Made by a program: the position numbers and the translations under genes. A stretch of 35,174 bases of DNA from positions 1 to 35,174 of the forward strand of contig JARLHR010000247.1 of assembly GCA_031292145.1 (NCBI GenBank), given 5' to 3'. The stretch is from Clostridium sp. (lineage in GTDB: Bacteria > Bacillota > Clostridia > Clostridiales > Clostridiaceae). Under the pieces are notes generated by a model. It was given only the letters and a program-made list of their open reading frames with translations. It did not search any database and was not told the DNA's origin. This document shows positions 1 through 7,767 of the stretch, piece by piece (position 1 is the first letter of the stretch; each line of letters begins with the position of its first letter).

Positions 1-151
1 AGGTTCTTAGTACAAGGTTGTACCATTTACTGCTTGTCAAAATTTTATATTTGGATCATGCAGAAATGGGCACAACCTTGTGCTTAGAACCTTCCAGTGG
101 AAATTTCATAGTCCTGTGGAACAAAAATGTATGGAATTTCGGTAGGATATC
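1..151 (+). repeat. Long-palindrome element, copy 1 (left part cut by window start)
   Basis: The window opens inside a large hairpin-forming element. The inner arms (1-29 and about 64-92) pair as AGGTTCTTAG...CTTAGAACCT and ACAAGGTTGT...ACAACCTTGT. The conserved right flank follows (CCAGTGGAAATTTCATAGTC, then AACAAAAATGTAT and a TTTCGGTA end). The same plan occurs at 9552-9737 (inverted), 9899-10085 and 31401-31588. The loop arms (TGCTTGTC / GGATCATGCA) are more decayed than in the other copies. The outer left arm lies outside the window. Beyond the element, CACATAAGTCTAAGTTCA is shared with the copy near 31590. Confidence 0.8.
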
Positions 152-187
152 ACATAAGTCTAAGTTCACATTTGGATATCTATACAA

Positions 188-253
188 TAAAAGTATGCTG
201 TTACAGCTTGTCCTAAGTTTTCTTAGGACAATAATTGTAATAGCATACTTTTA
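188..253 (-). terminator. Large hairpin, probable terminator of the minus-strand cell-wall protein gene
   Basis: TAAAAGTATGCT (188-199) pairs with AGCATACTTTTA (242-253). A perfect inner stem GTCCTAAG/CTTAGGAC (210-217 and 222-229) closes a TTTT loop. Read on the minus strand, the stem ends in a T-rich stretch just beyond the stop codon at 286, as expected for a rho-independent terminator. It may also act on the plus strand. Confidence 0.7.
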
Positions 254-285
254 TATTAAGTGAAACTAGTTAGTGATATTTGGTA

Positions 286-1323
286 TTACTTTTCTAATTT
301 AAAAAGAGCTCCGTTTAATAAAGCATAATGTACTTCTTCATTGTTTTTATTAGTTGTAGTATAAATAGTTGCATTTGCACTAACTCCGTTATAGTTTAAA
401 TTAGTAGAAACGCTTGTAACCGTATTACCAGATGCACCTACATTATACTTATTATTAAAATCTGAAGTAGTCATAGTACCTTCAGTAATAGAAGTAGCAG
501 GAATGTCAATGTCCTTGTACTCGATTGATTTATCTTTGATTGTTAATTGCTTTCCTACAAACGAAGATGTTAGGTCAGTTGATAAGTTTCCATTATTTGA
601 AACGCAGTCTCCAACGGTCCAAGTTCCATATAAGTTTTTAGAATATGATGTTGTACTGCTTGAACTAGAACCGCCTGATCCACCAGAACCACCTGATGAA
701 CCACCTGAACTGCTTGATGTAGTAGAACCAGTACTAGTTGTTGCAGTTGAAGTAGTGGATGTAGTTGTAGAAGCTGTAGTATTAGTAACTGTAGTATTAG
801 ATGTAGCTTCTGAATTTACTTTTTCACCAGTTGTAGCAAAGGTATAATTTACACCGTTAATTGTAACATTTCCAGTTTTCATTGCTCCAGATTCACTTAA
901 GTAATAAGTTTTGCCATTTATGTCAGCTAATCCAGTTTGCATAGCGCCTGATGAATTTAAGTAATACCAAGCACCATTATCAAGTAACCATCCAGTTGCC
1001 ATAGAACCTGATGAATTAGTATAGTACCATTTACCGCCATCGTTAACCCATCCAGTTTTCATTTCTCCAGAAGGTGCTAGGTAATACCATGCAGTGCCAT
1101 CATTAACCCATCCAGTTTGCATATTTCCGTCAGAATTAAAGAGGTACCATTGTCCATCTACTGATTTCCAGCCTGAAACATAACTATCCCCTTCAGTGTA
1201 GCTCCAATTACCGCTGTTTGATTGTCTCCAAGCGGCTGATGCTCCAGTTGGCAATACAGCTATTGAAGCTACAACTGCCACAGCCATCAATGTAAATAAC
1301 TTTTTAAGTTCAAATTTTTTCAT
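286..1323 (-). CDS. Secreted cell-wall-binding repeat protein
   Basis: This 345-residue exported protein has a clear signal peptide at residues 1-30 (KK-rich start, hydrophobic core, ASA cleavage site). Residues about 31-168 are tandem aromatic/glycine repeats of the type TGWVNDGGKWYYTNSSGSM, the CW_binding_1 (choline-binding-like) repeat that in Firmicutes tethers proteins to cell-wall polymers. A Ser/Thr/Gly linker follows (about 169-229). The C-terminal domain of about 115 residues (from YGTWTVGDC) I do not recognise; its beta-rich look and opening GTW recall small lipocalin-like folds, but this is weak. The start ATG follows GGGAGTG at good spacing. The repeat half closely matches the protein at 3736-4746 while the C-terminal domains differ, so the two are paralogues with exchanged effector domains. 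A role at the surface with the adjacent polysaccharide locus is an inference. Confidence 0.85.
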   Translation of the reverse strand: MKKFELKKLFTLMAVAVVASIAVLPTGASAAWRQSNSGNWSYTEGDSYVSGWKSVDGQWYLFNSDGNMQTGWVNDGTAWYYLAPSGEMKTGWVNDGGKWYYTNSSGSMATGWLLDNGAWYYLNSSGAMQTGLADINGKTYYLSESGAMKTGNVTINGVNYTFATTGEKVNSEATSNTTVTNTTASTTTSTTSTATTSTGSTTSSSSGGSSGGSGGSGGSSSSSTTSYSKNLYGTWTVGDCVSNNGNLSTDLTSSFVGKQLTIKDKSIEYKDIDIPATSITEGTMTTSDFNNKYNVGASGNTVTSVSTNLNYNGVSANATIYTTTNKNNEEVHYALLNGALFKLEK

Positions 1324-1650
1324 TTTAACACTCCCTATATAGTATATTATTAGTCAACATTATATTTTATTGGAAAAGTAACTGCATAAAATTTCGACTT
1401 CATAATATAATTTACCATGATAATTGGAAAATTTCAAAGAAATTATGAATAATTTGCAAGTGTAAATATAATTTTATTTTGTATACATTTTCATTGTAAA
1501 TCTGTGAAAGTCAATGAAAATAACGCAAAAAATATTGTAATTAAAGGTTAAATACTATAATATAATCATATGTAGGTTTTAATTTCCAATAGAAGTATTA
1601 TATTCATAATTTAAAAATACTACACATTCATAATATTGAAAGGGGATATG
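1324..1650. other. Divergent intergenic region between two secreted-protein genes
   Basis: This AT-rich spacer separates the minus-strand cell-wall protein gene from the plus-strand secreted-protein gene, so it must hold two promoters. I can point to a plausible -10 for the right gene (1556-1561) and a TATAAT-like minus-strand hexamer at 1359-1364 for the left gene. I see no clear repeat, structured RNA or small coding frame. Confidence 0.5.
1535..1566 (+). promoter_or_regulatory. Candidate promoter for the 1651 gene
   Basis: Two overlapping TATAAT hexamers (1556-1561 and 1561-1566) lie about 85 bases before the start codon. The best -35 candidate is TTGTAA at 1535-1540, but its spacing (15 or 20 bases) is not ideal. 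The -10 is convincing by sequence; the full promoter is tentative. Confidence 0.4.
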
Positions 1651-2289
1651 ATGAAAATGAAAATGAAAAAATTATTATCAACAGGAGCGATTGGACTTGC
1701 GTTAGCTTGCGTTACATCTGTTGGAGCTTCAGCAGCTGTTATACCAAGTAATGCTGATTTAATAAATATAGCTGTAAAGCAATATGAAAATGGTACAAAT
1801 CCAGTAGGTGTATTATCAGGAGTTGATAAGAATACTAAAATTAGTTCTATTTTTAGTCAAGAGGTTTTAGATGCAGTTGATTCTGAACTTTCTGGTTATC
1901 AATCTGCAGATACACTTGTGACAAAAATTGATAACAATAAAGATAATACAGTAGCAACTGTTATAAATAAGATTATTGCAGATGAAGCGACGTTCACTAA
2001 ATTCCAAAATAAATTTGTGGAAATTGCACAAAAGGTGCAAGCTATTGATAATAAAGTTGGAGCTGATAGAATAGCAGCAGAAGACAAAGTTGTCGATATA
2101 GTAAAAGCATATGATTCAAGTTTTGATGTTACTTTTGGTAAAGATTATCAAGGTAAGACCACCGCGTCTATATCAAAAGGTGGAAGTGTTGTAATTCAAC
2201 TTAACTCTGATAATTTACAAACAATTATTGATAGAGTTAACAGTATAACTTGGGAACAAGTTAGTGCTGCTAAATTATTATTAAAATAG
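1651..2289 (+). CDS. Small secreted protein of unknown function
   Basis: The protein is about 212 residues long. It opens with MKMKMKKLL and a hydrophobic segment ending GASAA near residue 29, a standard Sec signal peptide. An in-frame TTG lies at 1636, but AAGGGG at 1640-1645 overlaps that reading and fits the ATG at 1651 (or 1648) as a Shine-Dalgarno sequence, so I start at 1651. The mature part is mostly predicted helical and charged, with a final beta-like segment (KTTASISKGGSVVIQL); no known domain is apparent. There is a Cys in the signal core (ALAC), but the lipobox is poor, so a lipoprotein is unlikely. The next gene begins two bases after its stop, implying co-expression and probably a shared job at the envelope. 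Confidence 0.75.
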   Translation: MKMKMKKLLSTGAIGLALACVTSVGASAAVIPSNADLINIAVKQYENGTNPVGVLSGVDKNTKISSIFSQEVLDAVDSELSGYQSADTLVTKIDNNKDNTVATVINKIIADEATFTKFQNKFVEIAQKVQAIDNKVGADRIAAEDKVVDIVKAYDSSFDVTFGKDYQGKTTASISKGGSVVIQLNSDNLQTIIDRVNSITWEQVSAAKLLLK

Positions 2290-2291
2290 GA

Positions 2292-3656
2292 ATGAATAAA
2301 GCAAAAAAATGCATTTCTAATATCATTGAAATAGCACTAGCGTTTAGTATTGTACTAGCAATATTATCTATATTTCTCAAGTGCGTTATTTTTAACAAGT
2401 ATACATATACAAGTATGCTCGATAAAAATAATGTTTATGGGCAAGTTAAAGATGCAGTATATGAGAAAATAGATGCTGCATTAAAAGCTAAGAATATTGA
2501 TTATGATATTAAGGGAGACATATTAACAGAAGATGATATAAAAAGAGAAGCAGATAGTGCAATTACTGGAATTATAGAGTATTTGGAAACTGGTGAAAAT
2601 AACGTAAAGCCAATAGATACTCAGGTATATAAGCAAAGGGTTGCAGATATTTTGCATTCTACTATAGAGAATATTATAAAACCAACTGATAAAGAAGTAT
2701 CTTTTAATGATAACTTAAACATTAAAAATACAGCATGTTTTGTAAGCAAACCTCAGGTTAATGAAATGGTGTTTGTTAAAAAAAATCTGCAAGTTGGACA
2801 AGATGCCTTAGAAGTAGAAAGATTAATGACAAAAGATGAAGCAGAAGCTAAGGTGAGAGAACTGTTAAAGCAAAAAGGTTTAACAGAAGAACAAGCAATT
2901 GAAAAGGCACAGAAAAAAGGCATAACAGAAGAACAAGCATTGAAAATATTGGCTGGTTACGGTATAACAATCGATGATCAACCCAAAGAAAATGATACTA
3001 AAAATGAAGCCCAAAATGATACTTCAAGTAACAACAAAAGTCAATTAGACGATAATGGTACTTCTTCTATACAGAATAATAGCAATAATAATACTACAGG
3101 AAATTATGCTAATGAAGCAGCCTCAAATAGTAAAGAAGAAGGTTCAACAGCAGATAAAAGTGCCCAAAGTGCTAAAAGTAAGTTAGATATGCTGGAAAAC
3201 AAACTGATTGATGAAGCAAATAGCAGCATCGAAAAGGAAGTTGAAAAAATAGACATAAATAAAATATTAGAATCTAATAAAGTTGAAAAACTTGCAAAAA
3301 TAACATCAATAATTTATAAAATGTTTTGGTTATTTATGATTTTACCTATAATTTTTATGGCAATATTGATAAGTATAAATAGGAAAAATTTAAGTTATGG
3401 ATTAAAACAAATAGGAAGAGCTTTTTTATCAGTAGGGTTAATTTTATCTTTAATATTTGTTGGTGTTTATGTTTTTAAAGTTTACGAAAAAATTAATGTT
3501 GGTCCAGTTTACTTTAAAGAAGTAATTTCTTATGCCATAAAATATTTTTCGGCAGTTTTGGCGGAGTATGGGATTATAACAGTCTCGATAGGTATGCTTA
3601 TGTTTATGCCTATGATTATAAGAAAGTGGAAAACTAGGCGAAAAATTATTACTTAG
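2292..3656 (+). CDS. Multi-pass membrane protein with large extracytoplasmic domain
   Basis: This 454-residue protein has one transmembrane helix near the N-terminus (about 9-33) and three at the C-terminus (about 338-361, 377-397, 420-443), with a large soluble region between. That region has an ordered part to about 225, including two short helical repeats of the form LTEEQAIEKA / ITEEQALKIL, then an Asn/Ser/Lys low-complexity stretch (about 230-290) and a helical return (295-335). I do not recognise the family. The ATG lies two bases past the upstream stop with only a weak TAGGA before it, so translation is probably coupled to the secreted protein gene. The location between two cell-wall-binding proteins and an exopolysaccharide locus suggests an envelope role; no catalytic motif is visible. 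Confidence 0.75.
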   Translation: MNKAKKCISNIIEIALAFSIVLAILSIFLKCVIFNKYTYTSMLDKNNVYGQVKDAVYEKIDAALKAKNIDYDIKGDILTEDDIKREADSAITGIIEYLETGENNVKPIDTQVYKQRVADILHSTIENIIKPTDKEVSFNDNLNIKNTACFVSKPQVNEMVFVKKNLQVGQDALEVERLMTKDEAEAKVRELLKQKGLTEEQAIEKAQKKGITEEQALKILAGYGITIDDQPKENDTKNEAQNDTSSNNKSQLDDNGTSSIQNNSNNNTTGNYANEAASNSKEEGSTADKSAQSAKSKLDMLENKLIDEANSSIEKEVEKIDINKILESNKVEKLAKITSIIYKMFWLFMILPIIFMAILISINRKNLSYGLKQIGRAFLSVGLILSLIFVGVYVFKVYEKINVGPVYFKEVISYAIKYFSAVLAEYGIITVSIGMLMFMPMIIRKWKTRRKIIT

Positions 3657-3735
3657 TAAAATCATTTATTAAATTAGGATTTATAGGTAATAGAATAGTT
3701 AAAATAGCGAGATTATTAAGGAGGGTAATATAATA

Positions 3736-4746
3736 ATGAAAAGTTTAAAATTAAGAAAGATAGTTGCAGCAGTAGCAGTAGCAACAACAGTAGCAGCTTT
3801 ATCTCCAATTGGTGCTTCAGCACAATGGAAGCAAGACTCTAATGGATGGTGGAATACAGAGGGAAATTCATATTCTATTGGTTGGAGAAGCATAGATGGA
3901 ACTTGGTATAATTTTGATTCAACTGGATATATGAGAACAGGTTGGGTAAATGATGGAGGTACATGGTACTACATGCAACCGTCAGGAGCAATGAAGACAG
4001 GTTGGGCAAAAGATGGAGATACTTGGTATTATCTACAGCCATCAGGAGCAATGAAGACAGGCTGGGTAAGTGACGGAGGTACATGGTATTATCTACAATC
4101 GTCAGGAGCAATGAAAACAGGTTGGGTTAATGATGGAGGTACATGGTACTTTACAGCAGCATCAGGGGCAATGCAAACAGGTGTAGTGCAAGTTGATGGA
4201 AAAGTATATTATTTAGCACCATCAGGAGCAATGCAAACTGGAAATGTAACAATTAATGGAGTAACTTATACTTTTGCAGCAAGTGGAGAAGCAATAGGTG
4301 ATAAAATACCAACTCCAACTGTAGCATTCTCAGGTTCTGGAGTTGCTACAACACCAACAAACACAGCAGGATCGACAGGTTCAACAGAATCAACAGGATC
4401 AACAAGCAGCAGCAGTTCATCAGGCGGCGGCGGTGGTTCAAGCAGCACAGCAGCAATTAGTGCTGTAGAAACACCTAATGCAGATGGAACAACAACTATA
4501 AAAGTTACAACTAACTTTACACCAGGAACAACTACTGATGCAAATGGTAATACAGTTTTAAATGATGTATATGTTACTTTAAATGGTAGAGATGCATATA
4601 TAGATACAGTAAGCAATGGTGTATATAAAATTGCTAAGGGTCAAACAGGAAATGTACAAGTATCTGCAGTTAAATCTGTATATGATAGTAAAAATGTTAA
4701 GTTATCTTATACAACTCTTGGTACAGCAACAGTTATAATTAAGTAA
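3736..4746 (+). CDS. Secreted cell-wall-binding repeat protein
   Basis: This 336-residue exported protein has a signal peptide at 1-29 (ASA before Gln30). About seven aromatic/glycine wall-binding repeats (residues 30-190) follow, several nearly identical (GWVNDGGTWYYMQPSGAMKT type), so the array has recently expanded or been homogenised. A Ser/Thr/Gly linker (about 190-245) leads to a C-terminal domain of about 90 residues, beta-rich and Thr/Val-rich, which I do not recognise. AAGGAGGG at 3718-3725 sits ten bases before the ATG. The last repeat and linker entry (MQTGNVTINGV.YTFA) match the paralogue at 286-1323 almost exactly. Wall attachment follows from the repeat family; the ligand and the role of the C-terminal domain are unknown. 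Confidence 0.87.
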   Translation: MKSLKLRKIVAAVAVATTVAALSPIGASAQWKQDSNGWWNTEGNSYSIGWRSIDGTWYNFDSTGYMRTGWVNDGGTWYYMQPSGAMKTGWAKDGDTWYYLQPSGAMKTGWVSDGGTWYYLQSSGAMKTGWVNDGGTWYFTAASGAMQTGVVQVDGKVYYLAPSGAMQTGNVTINGVTYTFAASGEAIGDKIPTPTVAFSGSGVATTPTNTAGSTGSTESTGSTSSSSSSGGGGGSSSTAAISAVETPNADGTTTIKVTTNFTPGTTTDANGNTVLNDVYVTLNGRDAYIDTVSNGVYKIAKGQTGNVQVSAVKSVYDSKNVKLSYTTLGTATVIIK

Positions 4747-4840
4747 AATCTAATAAAATAAGCATTTATATGATGGATTGGTATTAATTATTCAGAATCA
4801 ACATATAACTGTATTTCATTCATTTTTTTGAATATGTTTT

Positions 4841-4904
4841 AAGGCACATGAAAGAAAATAGTAGACCAAGCGTACTGATCTGTTATTTTCTTGATTATGC
4901 TTAA
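4841..4904 (+). repeat. Short inverted-repeat element (AAGGCAYATG family)
   Basis: The left end AAGGCACATGAAAGAAAATA and right end TTGATTATGCTTAAG are imperfect inverted repeats of about 10 bases around a body of about 45 bases that contains a GACCA-CGTACTGA core. Related copies lie near 5005, 13824, 14797, 22011 and 26232. No coding frame is present, so it is MITE-like or a mobile palindrome. Confidence 0.65.
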
Positions 4905-4906
4905 GT

Positions 4907-4941
4907 AAAGCAGTAAGAATACAAAATATTCTTACTGCTTT
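4907..4941. terminator. Strong hairpin terminator, likely bidirectional
   Basis: AAAGCAGTAAGAATA (4907-4921) pairs perfectly over 15 bases with TATTCTTACTGCTTT (4927-4941) around a five-base loop. It separates the cell-wall protein gene from the exopolysaccharide operon. The T-tract is short, so attenuation and not full termination is possible. Confidence 0.75.
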
Positions 4942-5004
4942 ATTAACGTATAAGGGGAAATATAAAATTTTTAATATTGCATAAAGAAGAACTTTTTGCA
5001 GATA

Positions 5005-5063
5005 CTAAGGCATATGAAAGAAAATATACTAGTATGCTGACTTATTATTTTTAAAATATGCAA
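5005..5063 (+). repeat. Short inverted-repeat element (AAGGCAYATG family)
   Basis: A second copy begins TAAGGCATATGAAAGAAAAT and ends TTTTTAAAATATGCAAAA, with the family core (ACTAGTATGCTGACTTATTA). It lies about 40 bases ahead of the first exopolysaccharide gene and would be in its leader if transcription starts upstream. Confidence 0.65.
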
Positions 5064-5103
5064 AATTAAAAGGTGAAAAATAGTGTTGTGGAGAGTTTGA
5101 GAA

Positions 5104-5796
5104 ATGAATGAAGAATTTATAAAAAATGAACCAATTATAAGATTTGATGATATTTTTGATGTATTAATTAAAAGATGGAAAATGATACTTTCAATAACAT
5201 TAGCTATAACTTTAATAGCGGCGGGTATCAATTTTTTTCTGATTACACCTAAGTATAAATCAAGTGAAAAGATATTTGTAGGAAAGGAAGATACTAAAGA
5301 TCAAAATTATAATACTAATGATGTTCAAATGTATCAAAAATTAATAAAGACATATGCGGAATTGATGAAGACGAATGATTTGGTTGATAGGGCAATTAAA
5401 GCAGATAATTTAAATACGACTTCAGACAAGGTACTTAAAAATTTATCGGTCACTCCAAGTACTGATACTCAAATCATGGAAATTCAGTATATAGATACAG
5501 ATAAAACATTGGCAAGAGATGTGGTGAATTCCGTTACAAATGAATTTGTAAGATCATCTACTGCGCTTATACCAAATGGTAAGGTAAAAGTAATAGAAAG
5601 TGCAAGAGTACCAGAAAGTCCAGCTAGCCCTAATAAAACTATGAATACAGCTATTGCATTTTTAGGTGGGCTTATTATTAGTGTTGGATTGTCATTTTTA
5701 TTAAAACTAATGGATAATACATTTAAAACAAAGGATCAGTTAGAAGAAACACTAGGGGTACCTGTTATCGGTGTAATTCCTGATGATTTTGATTGA
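5104..5796 (+). CDS. Polysaccharide chain-length regulator / BY-kinase activator (Wzz/CpsC type)
   Basis: This 230-residue membrane protein has two transmembrane helices (about 28-47 and 181-201) flanking an extracytoplasmic domain, the Wzz architecture. A proline-rich segment (RVPESPASPNK, 169-178) precedes the second helix as in this family. The short cytoplasmic tail ends in GVPVIGVIPDD, which in the split Firmicute systems contacts and activates the separate kinase. That kinase is the next gene, whose chosen start (5810) lies 14 bases after this stop. In these systems the pair controls chain length of a Wzy-made polymer. A GGAGAG sequence lies ahead of the ATG. Confidence 0.9.
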   Translation: MNEEFIKNEPIIRFDDIFDVLIKRWKMILSITLAITLIAAGINFFLITPKYKSSEKIFVGKEDTKDQNYNTNDVQMYQKLIKTYAELMKTNDLVDRAIKADNLNTTSDKVLKNLSVTPSTDTQIMEIQYIDTDKTLARDVVNSVTNEFVRSSTALIPNGKVKVIESARVPESPASPNKTMNTAIAFLGGLIISVGLSFLLKLMDNTFKTKDQLEETLGVPVIGVIPDDFD

Positions 5797-5809
5797 AGGG
5801 GATAATGTT

Positions 5810-6544
5810 ATGTTAGAGTCAAGAAGAATTAAAAAAGCAGTGCAATTACAGGAGTACAAAGGTTTTGTAGTAGAACAAAAGCCAAAATCAATATCAGCAG
5901 AAGCTTATAGAACTTTAAGAACGAATATACAATATTCCTCATTTGACAAACCAATAAAAACAATTGTAATCACAAGTGCAGAAGCAGCTGAAGGAAAATC
6001 TACTGTATCAGGAAATCTTGCGTTATCATTTGCTCAAAATGATAAGAAGGTTATAATAATAGATTGTGATTTAAGAAAACCTTCAATGCATAAAAACTTT
6101 AAAATATCTAATTTAATTGGTCTTTCTGAAGTGCTTATAGGTAAAGAAGAACTAGAAAATGCGATACAAAAGCGTAATGATAATCTAGATATATTACCAT
6201 CAGGTAAAATTCCACCTAATCCGTCAGAAATGTTAGCATCATCAGCTATGAATAGATTAATAGAAAAATTAAGTGAAAAGTATGATATAATTATTTTAGA
6301 CAGTGCACCACTTAAGGCAGTTACAGATGCTCAGATACTTTCAACAAAGGCAGATGGAACGATTCTAGTTGTAAGAGCTCAAAGAACTAATAAGGAATCT
6401 GTAATCGAAGCTAAAAGTCTCTTAACGAAGGTAGGTGCTAATATAATAGGAACTGTTTTACATGCAGTTGAAAATACTAAGGGAAAATATTACTATTATT
6501 ATGGAAGTGATGAGAGTAGTAATAAGGCACAATCAAAAAAATAA
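5810..6544 (+). CDS. Tyrosine-protein kinase (BY-kinase, CpsD/YwqD type)
   Basis: The 244-residue cytoplasmic ATPase/autokinase has Walker A SAEAAEGKST with Lys63, Walker A' IIDCDLRKP (about 83-91), Walker B IIILDSAP (about 160-167) and a C-terminal cluster of five tyrosines (227-231), the autophosphorylation site. An upstream in-frame ATG at 5783 overlaps the previous gene. GAAGGGGA at 5795-5802 instead points to the ATG at 5810. The last residues KAQSKK and the stop codon come from a 23-base stretch (6524-6546) identical to part of the intergenic repeat at 14835-14857, so a repeat has replaced or extended the original C-terminus just after the tyrosine cluster. The kinase works with the upstream activator and is expected to be reversed by the phosphatase encoded next. 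Confidence 0.92.
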   Translation: MLESRRIKKAVQLQEYKGFVVEQKPKSISAEAYRTLRTNIQYSSFDKPIKTIVITSAEAAEGKSTVSGNLALSFAQNDKKVIIIDCDLRKPSMHKNFKISNLIGLSEVLIGKEELENAIQKRNDNLDILPSGKIPPNPSEMLASSAMNRLIEKLSEKYDIIILDSAPLKAVTDAQILSTKADGTILVVRAQRTNKESVIEAKSLLTKVGANIIGTVLHAVENTKGKYYYYYGSDESSNKAQSKK

Positions 6545-6559
6545 TAAGTAGGAGTAAAT

Positions 6560-7330
6560 ATGATATTAGATATTCATTCACATATAATACCAGGAATTGA
6601 TGATGGATCAAAAAATATGGATATGACGTTAGAGATGCTAAGGAATGCAGAGAAAGATGGTACTTCTGGCATCATAGCCACACCGCATTACTTGCTAGAG
6701 TATGGTGAAGCTGTGATTTCAGAAGTAAAAGCATTCGTTGAAGAAATTAATTCTATTATAAACAATGAAGGAATAAATTTAAGGGTATATAGTGGACAAG
6801 AAGTTTATTATACCGAAAAAATAATACAAAATTATATAGAAGGAAAGATTGGAACTTTAAATGATTCAAAATATATGCTTATTGAATTTCCTATGAGAAG
6901 ATTTGATGATGATATTTTGGATGTAATTTATGAACTTCAAATTAGAGATATAACGCCAATAATAGCCCATCCTGAAAGATATAGACCTATTATAGAAAAA
7001 CCTTCATATATTAATAAATTTATTAATGAGGGATACTTATTTCAAATGAATGCAGGAAGTTTAGAAGGAAAGTTTGGTGGAGATGTAAAAAAGACTGCCG
7101 AAATTCTTTTACAGAATGAAATATACAATTTTATTGGATCAGATGCTCATAACACGAAAAGCAGGAATACAGGATTATCCAATGCAATAAATTTAGTCAA
7201 TAAGTATGACAATAATATTGAAAATATATTTGAAGATAGTTCGAGAAAAATTCTAAATAGTGAACATGTTGATTTTTTAGGTCAAAGAATTAAAGAAAAG
7301 AAATCAATATTTTCATTTTTTAAAAATTAA
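6560..7330 (+). CDS. PHP-family protein-tyrosine phosphatase (CpsB/YwqE type)
   Basis: The 256-residue protein carries metal-binding PHP motifs in family order: DIHSHIIPGIDDG (residues 4-16), ATPHY (His43), a central GQEVYY acidic segment, IAHPERY and GSDAHNT. These ligate metals that hydrolyse phosphotyrosine on the BY-kinase tail, completing the phosphorylation cycle that controls polymer length and export. TAGGAG sits before the ATG and the gene follows the kinase by 15 bases, so the three are one operon. Length is normal for the family. Confidence 0.92.
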   Translation: MILDIHSHIIPGIDDGSKNMDMTLEMLRNAEKDGTSGIIATPHYLLEYGEAVISEVKAFVEEINSIINNEGINLRVYSGQEVYYTEKIIQNYIEGKIGTLNDSKYMLIEFPMRRFDDDILDVIYELQIRDITPIIAHPERYRPIIEKPSYINKFINEGYLFQMNAGSLEGKFGGDVKKTAEILLQNEIYNFIGSDAHNTKSRNTGLSNAINLVNKYDNNIENIFEDSSRKILNSEHVDFLGQRIKEKKSIFSFFKN

Positions 7331-7358
7331 TATGATACTATAAAATATATACTAACTA

Positions 7359-7535
7359 ATGAAATATGGTGTAAAAGAATATTGTATAGTTAATCCTATA
7401 TTAAATACTGTTATGTTAAATACATTAAATTAAGATAAAATGTATGAACAAAGCCTAGTTAAAATTGAAACTGGAATTGTTAAATCAAAACTTTTTGAAG
7501 AATTTGGAGTTGATATAGGAGAGTTGTTCAATTAG
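7359..7535 (+). pseudogene. C-terminal remnant of a Uma2-family (DUF820) protein
   Basis: One frame reads MKYGVKEYCIVNPILNTVML, then a TAA at 7431-7433, then DKMYEQSLVKIETG and IVKSKLFEEFGVDIGELF to a TAG at 7533-7535. The GVKEYWIVDP-like block and the terminal IKSKLFEGFEVDLEEIF-like block are hallmarks of the Uma2 (PD-(D/E)XK nuclease-like, DUF820) C-terminus and occur here in the right order and spacing. The N-terminal two thirds is absent and an in-frame stop interrupts the rest, so it is a decayed remnant and not a working gene. The family call rests on motif memory. Confidence 0.65.
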
Positions 7536-7585
7536 AGATCTGAACGGGGGAAGAGTATACTGAAAAGCAAGTGAAAATTAAATAT

Positions 7586-7634
7586 ATAAGCATAGCACTA
7601 AATGATTATTTGATGCTATGCTTATTTTTGTTTT
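7586..7634 (+). terminator. Terminator after the regulatory module
   Basis: ATAAGCATAGCA (7586-7597) pairs with TGCTATGCTTAT (7614-7625) over 12 bases and is followed directly by TTTTG and TTTTC. It would end transcripts reading through from the phosphatase gene before the new promoter at 7739-7767. Confidence 0.75.
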
Positions 7635-7738
7635 CTTTCATATGACTAAATATTTCAAAATAATACGACACAATGTAACAATGAAAAATATAACTGCTTA
7701 ACTATACATATTCTGCATAAATAACAAACAATTAATAA

Positions 7739-7767
7739 TTAACTTCTTACATAGACTGTGTTATAAT
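7739..7767 (+). promoter_or_regulatory. Extended -10 promoter for the biosynthetic genes
   Basis: TATAAT at 7762-7767 carries an upstream TG at 7759-7760 (TGNTATAAT, extended -10). A partial -35, TTAACT at 7739-7744, is spaced 17 bases away. It lies between the terminator and the initiating transferase and would leave a leader of about 100 bases. Confidence 0.65.

Larger units (their letters stand above)
4747..5103. other. Intergenic region before the exopolysaccharide locus
   Basis: This 357-base gap contains two short AAGGCAYATG-type elements (about 4841-4904 and 5005-5063) and a strong hairpin terminator between them (4907-4941). A partial right end of the same repeat family (TTTTTTTGAATATG) sits directly before the first copy at about 4824. 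The promoter of the exopolysaccharide operon should lie after 4941, but I cannot choose a convincing -35/-10 pair. Confidence 0.6.

Noticed and set aside
18-263. Open frame of 81 codons on the plus strand
   Set aside because: It runs through the right arm of long-palindrome copy 1 and the terminator hairpin, has no ribosome binding site, and its translation resembles that of the same arm at 31514.
503-847. Plus-strand frame rich in Pro, Glu and Val
   Set aside because: It is the antisense of the Ser/Thr/Gly linker of the minus-strand wall-binding protein; a similar antisense frame occurs opposite the paralogue at 4266-4616.
1636-1650. TTG at 1636 as start of the secreted protein
   Set aside because: The sequence after it is the AAGGGG ribosome binding site itself; the ATG at 1651 has correct spacing and gives a normal signal peptide.
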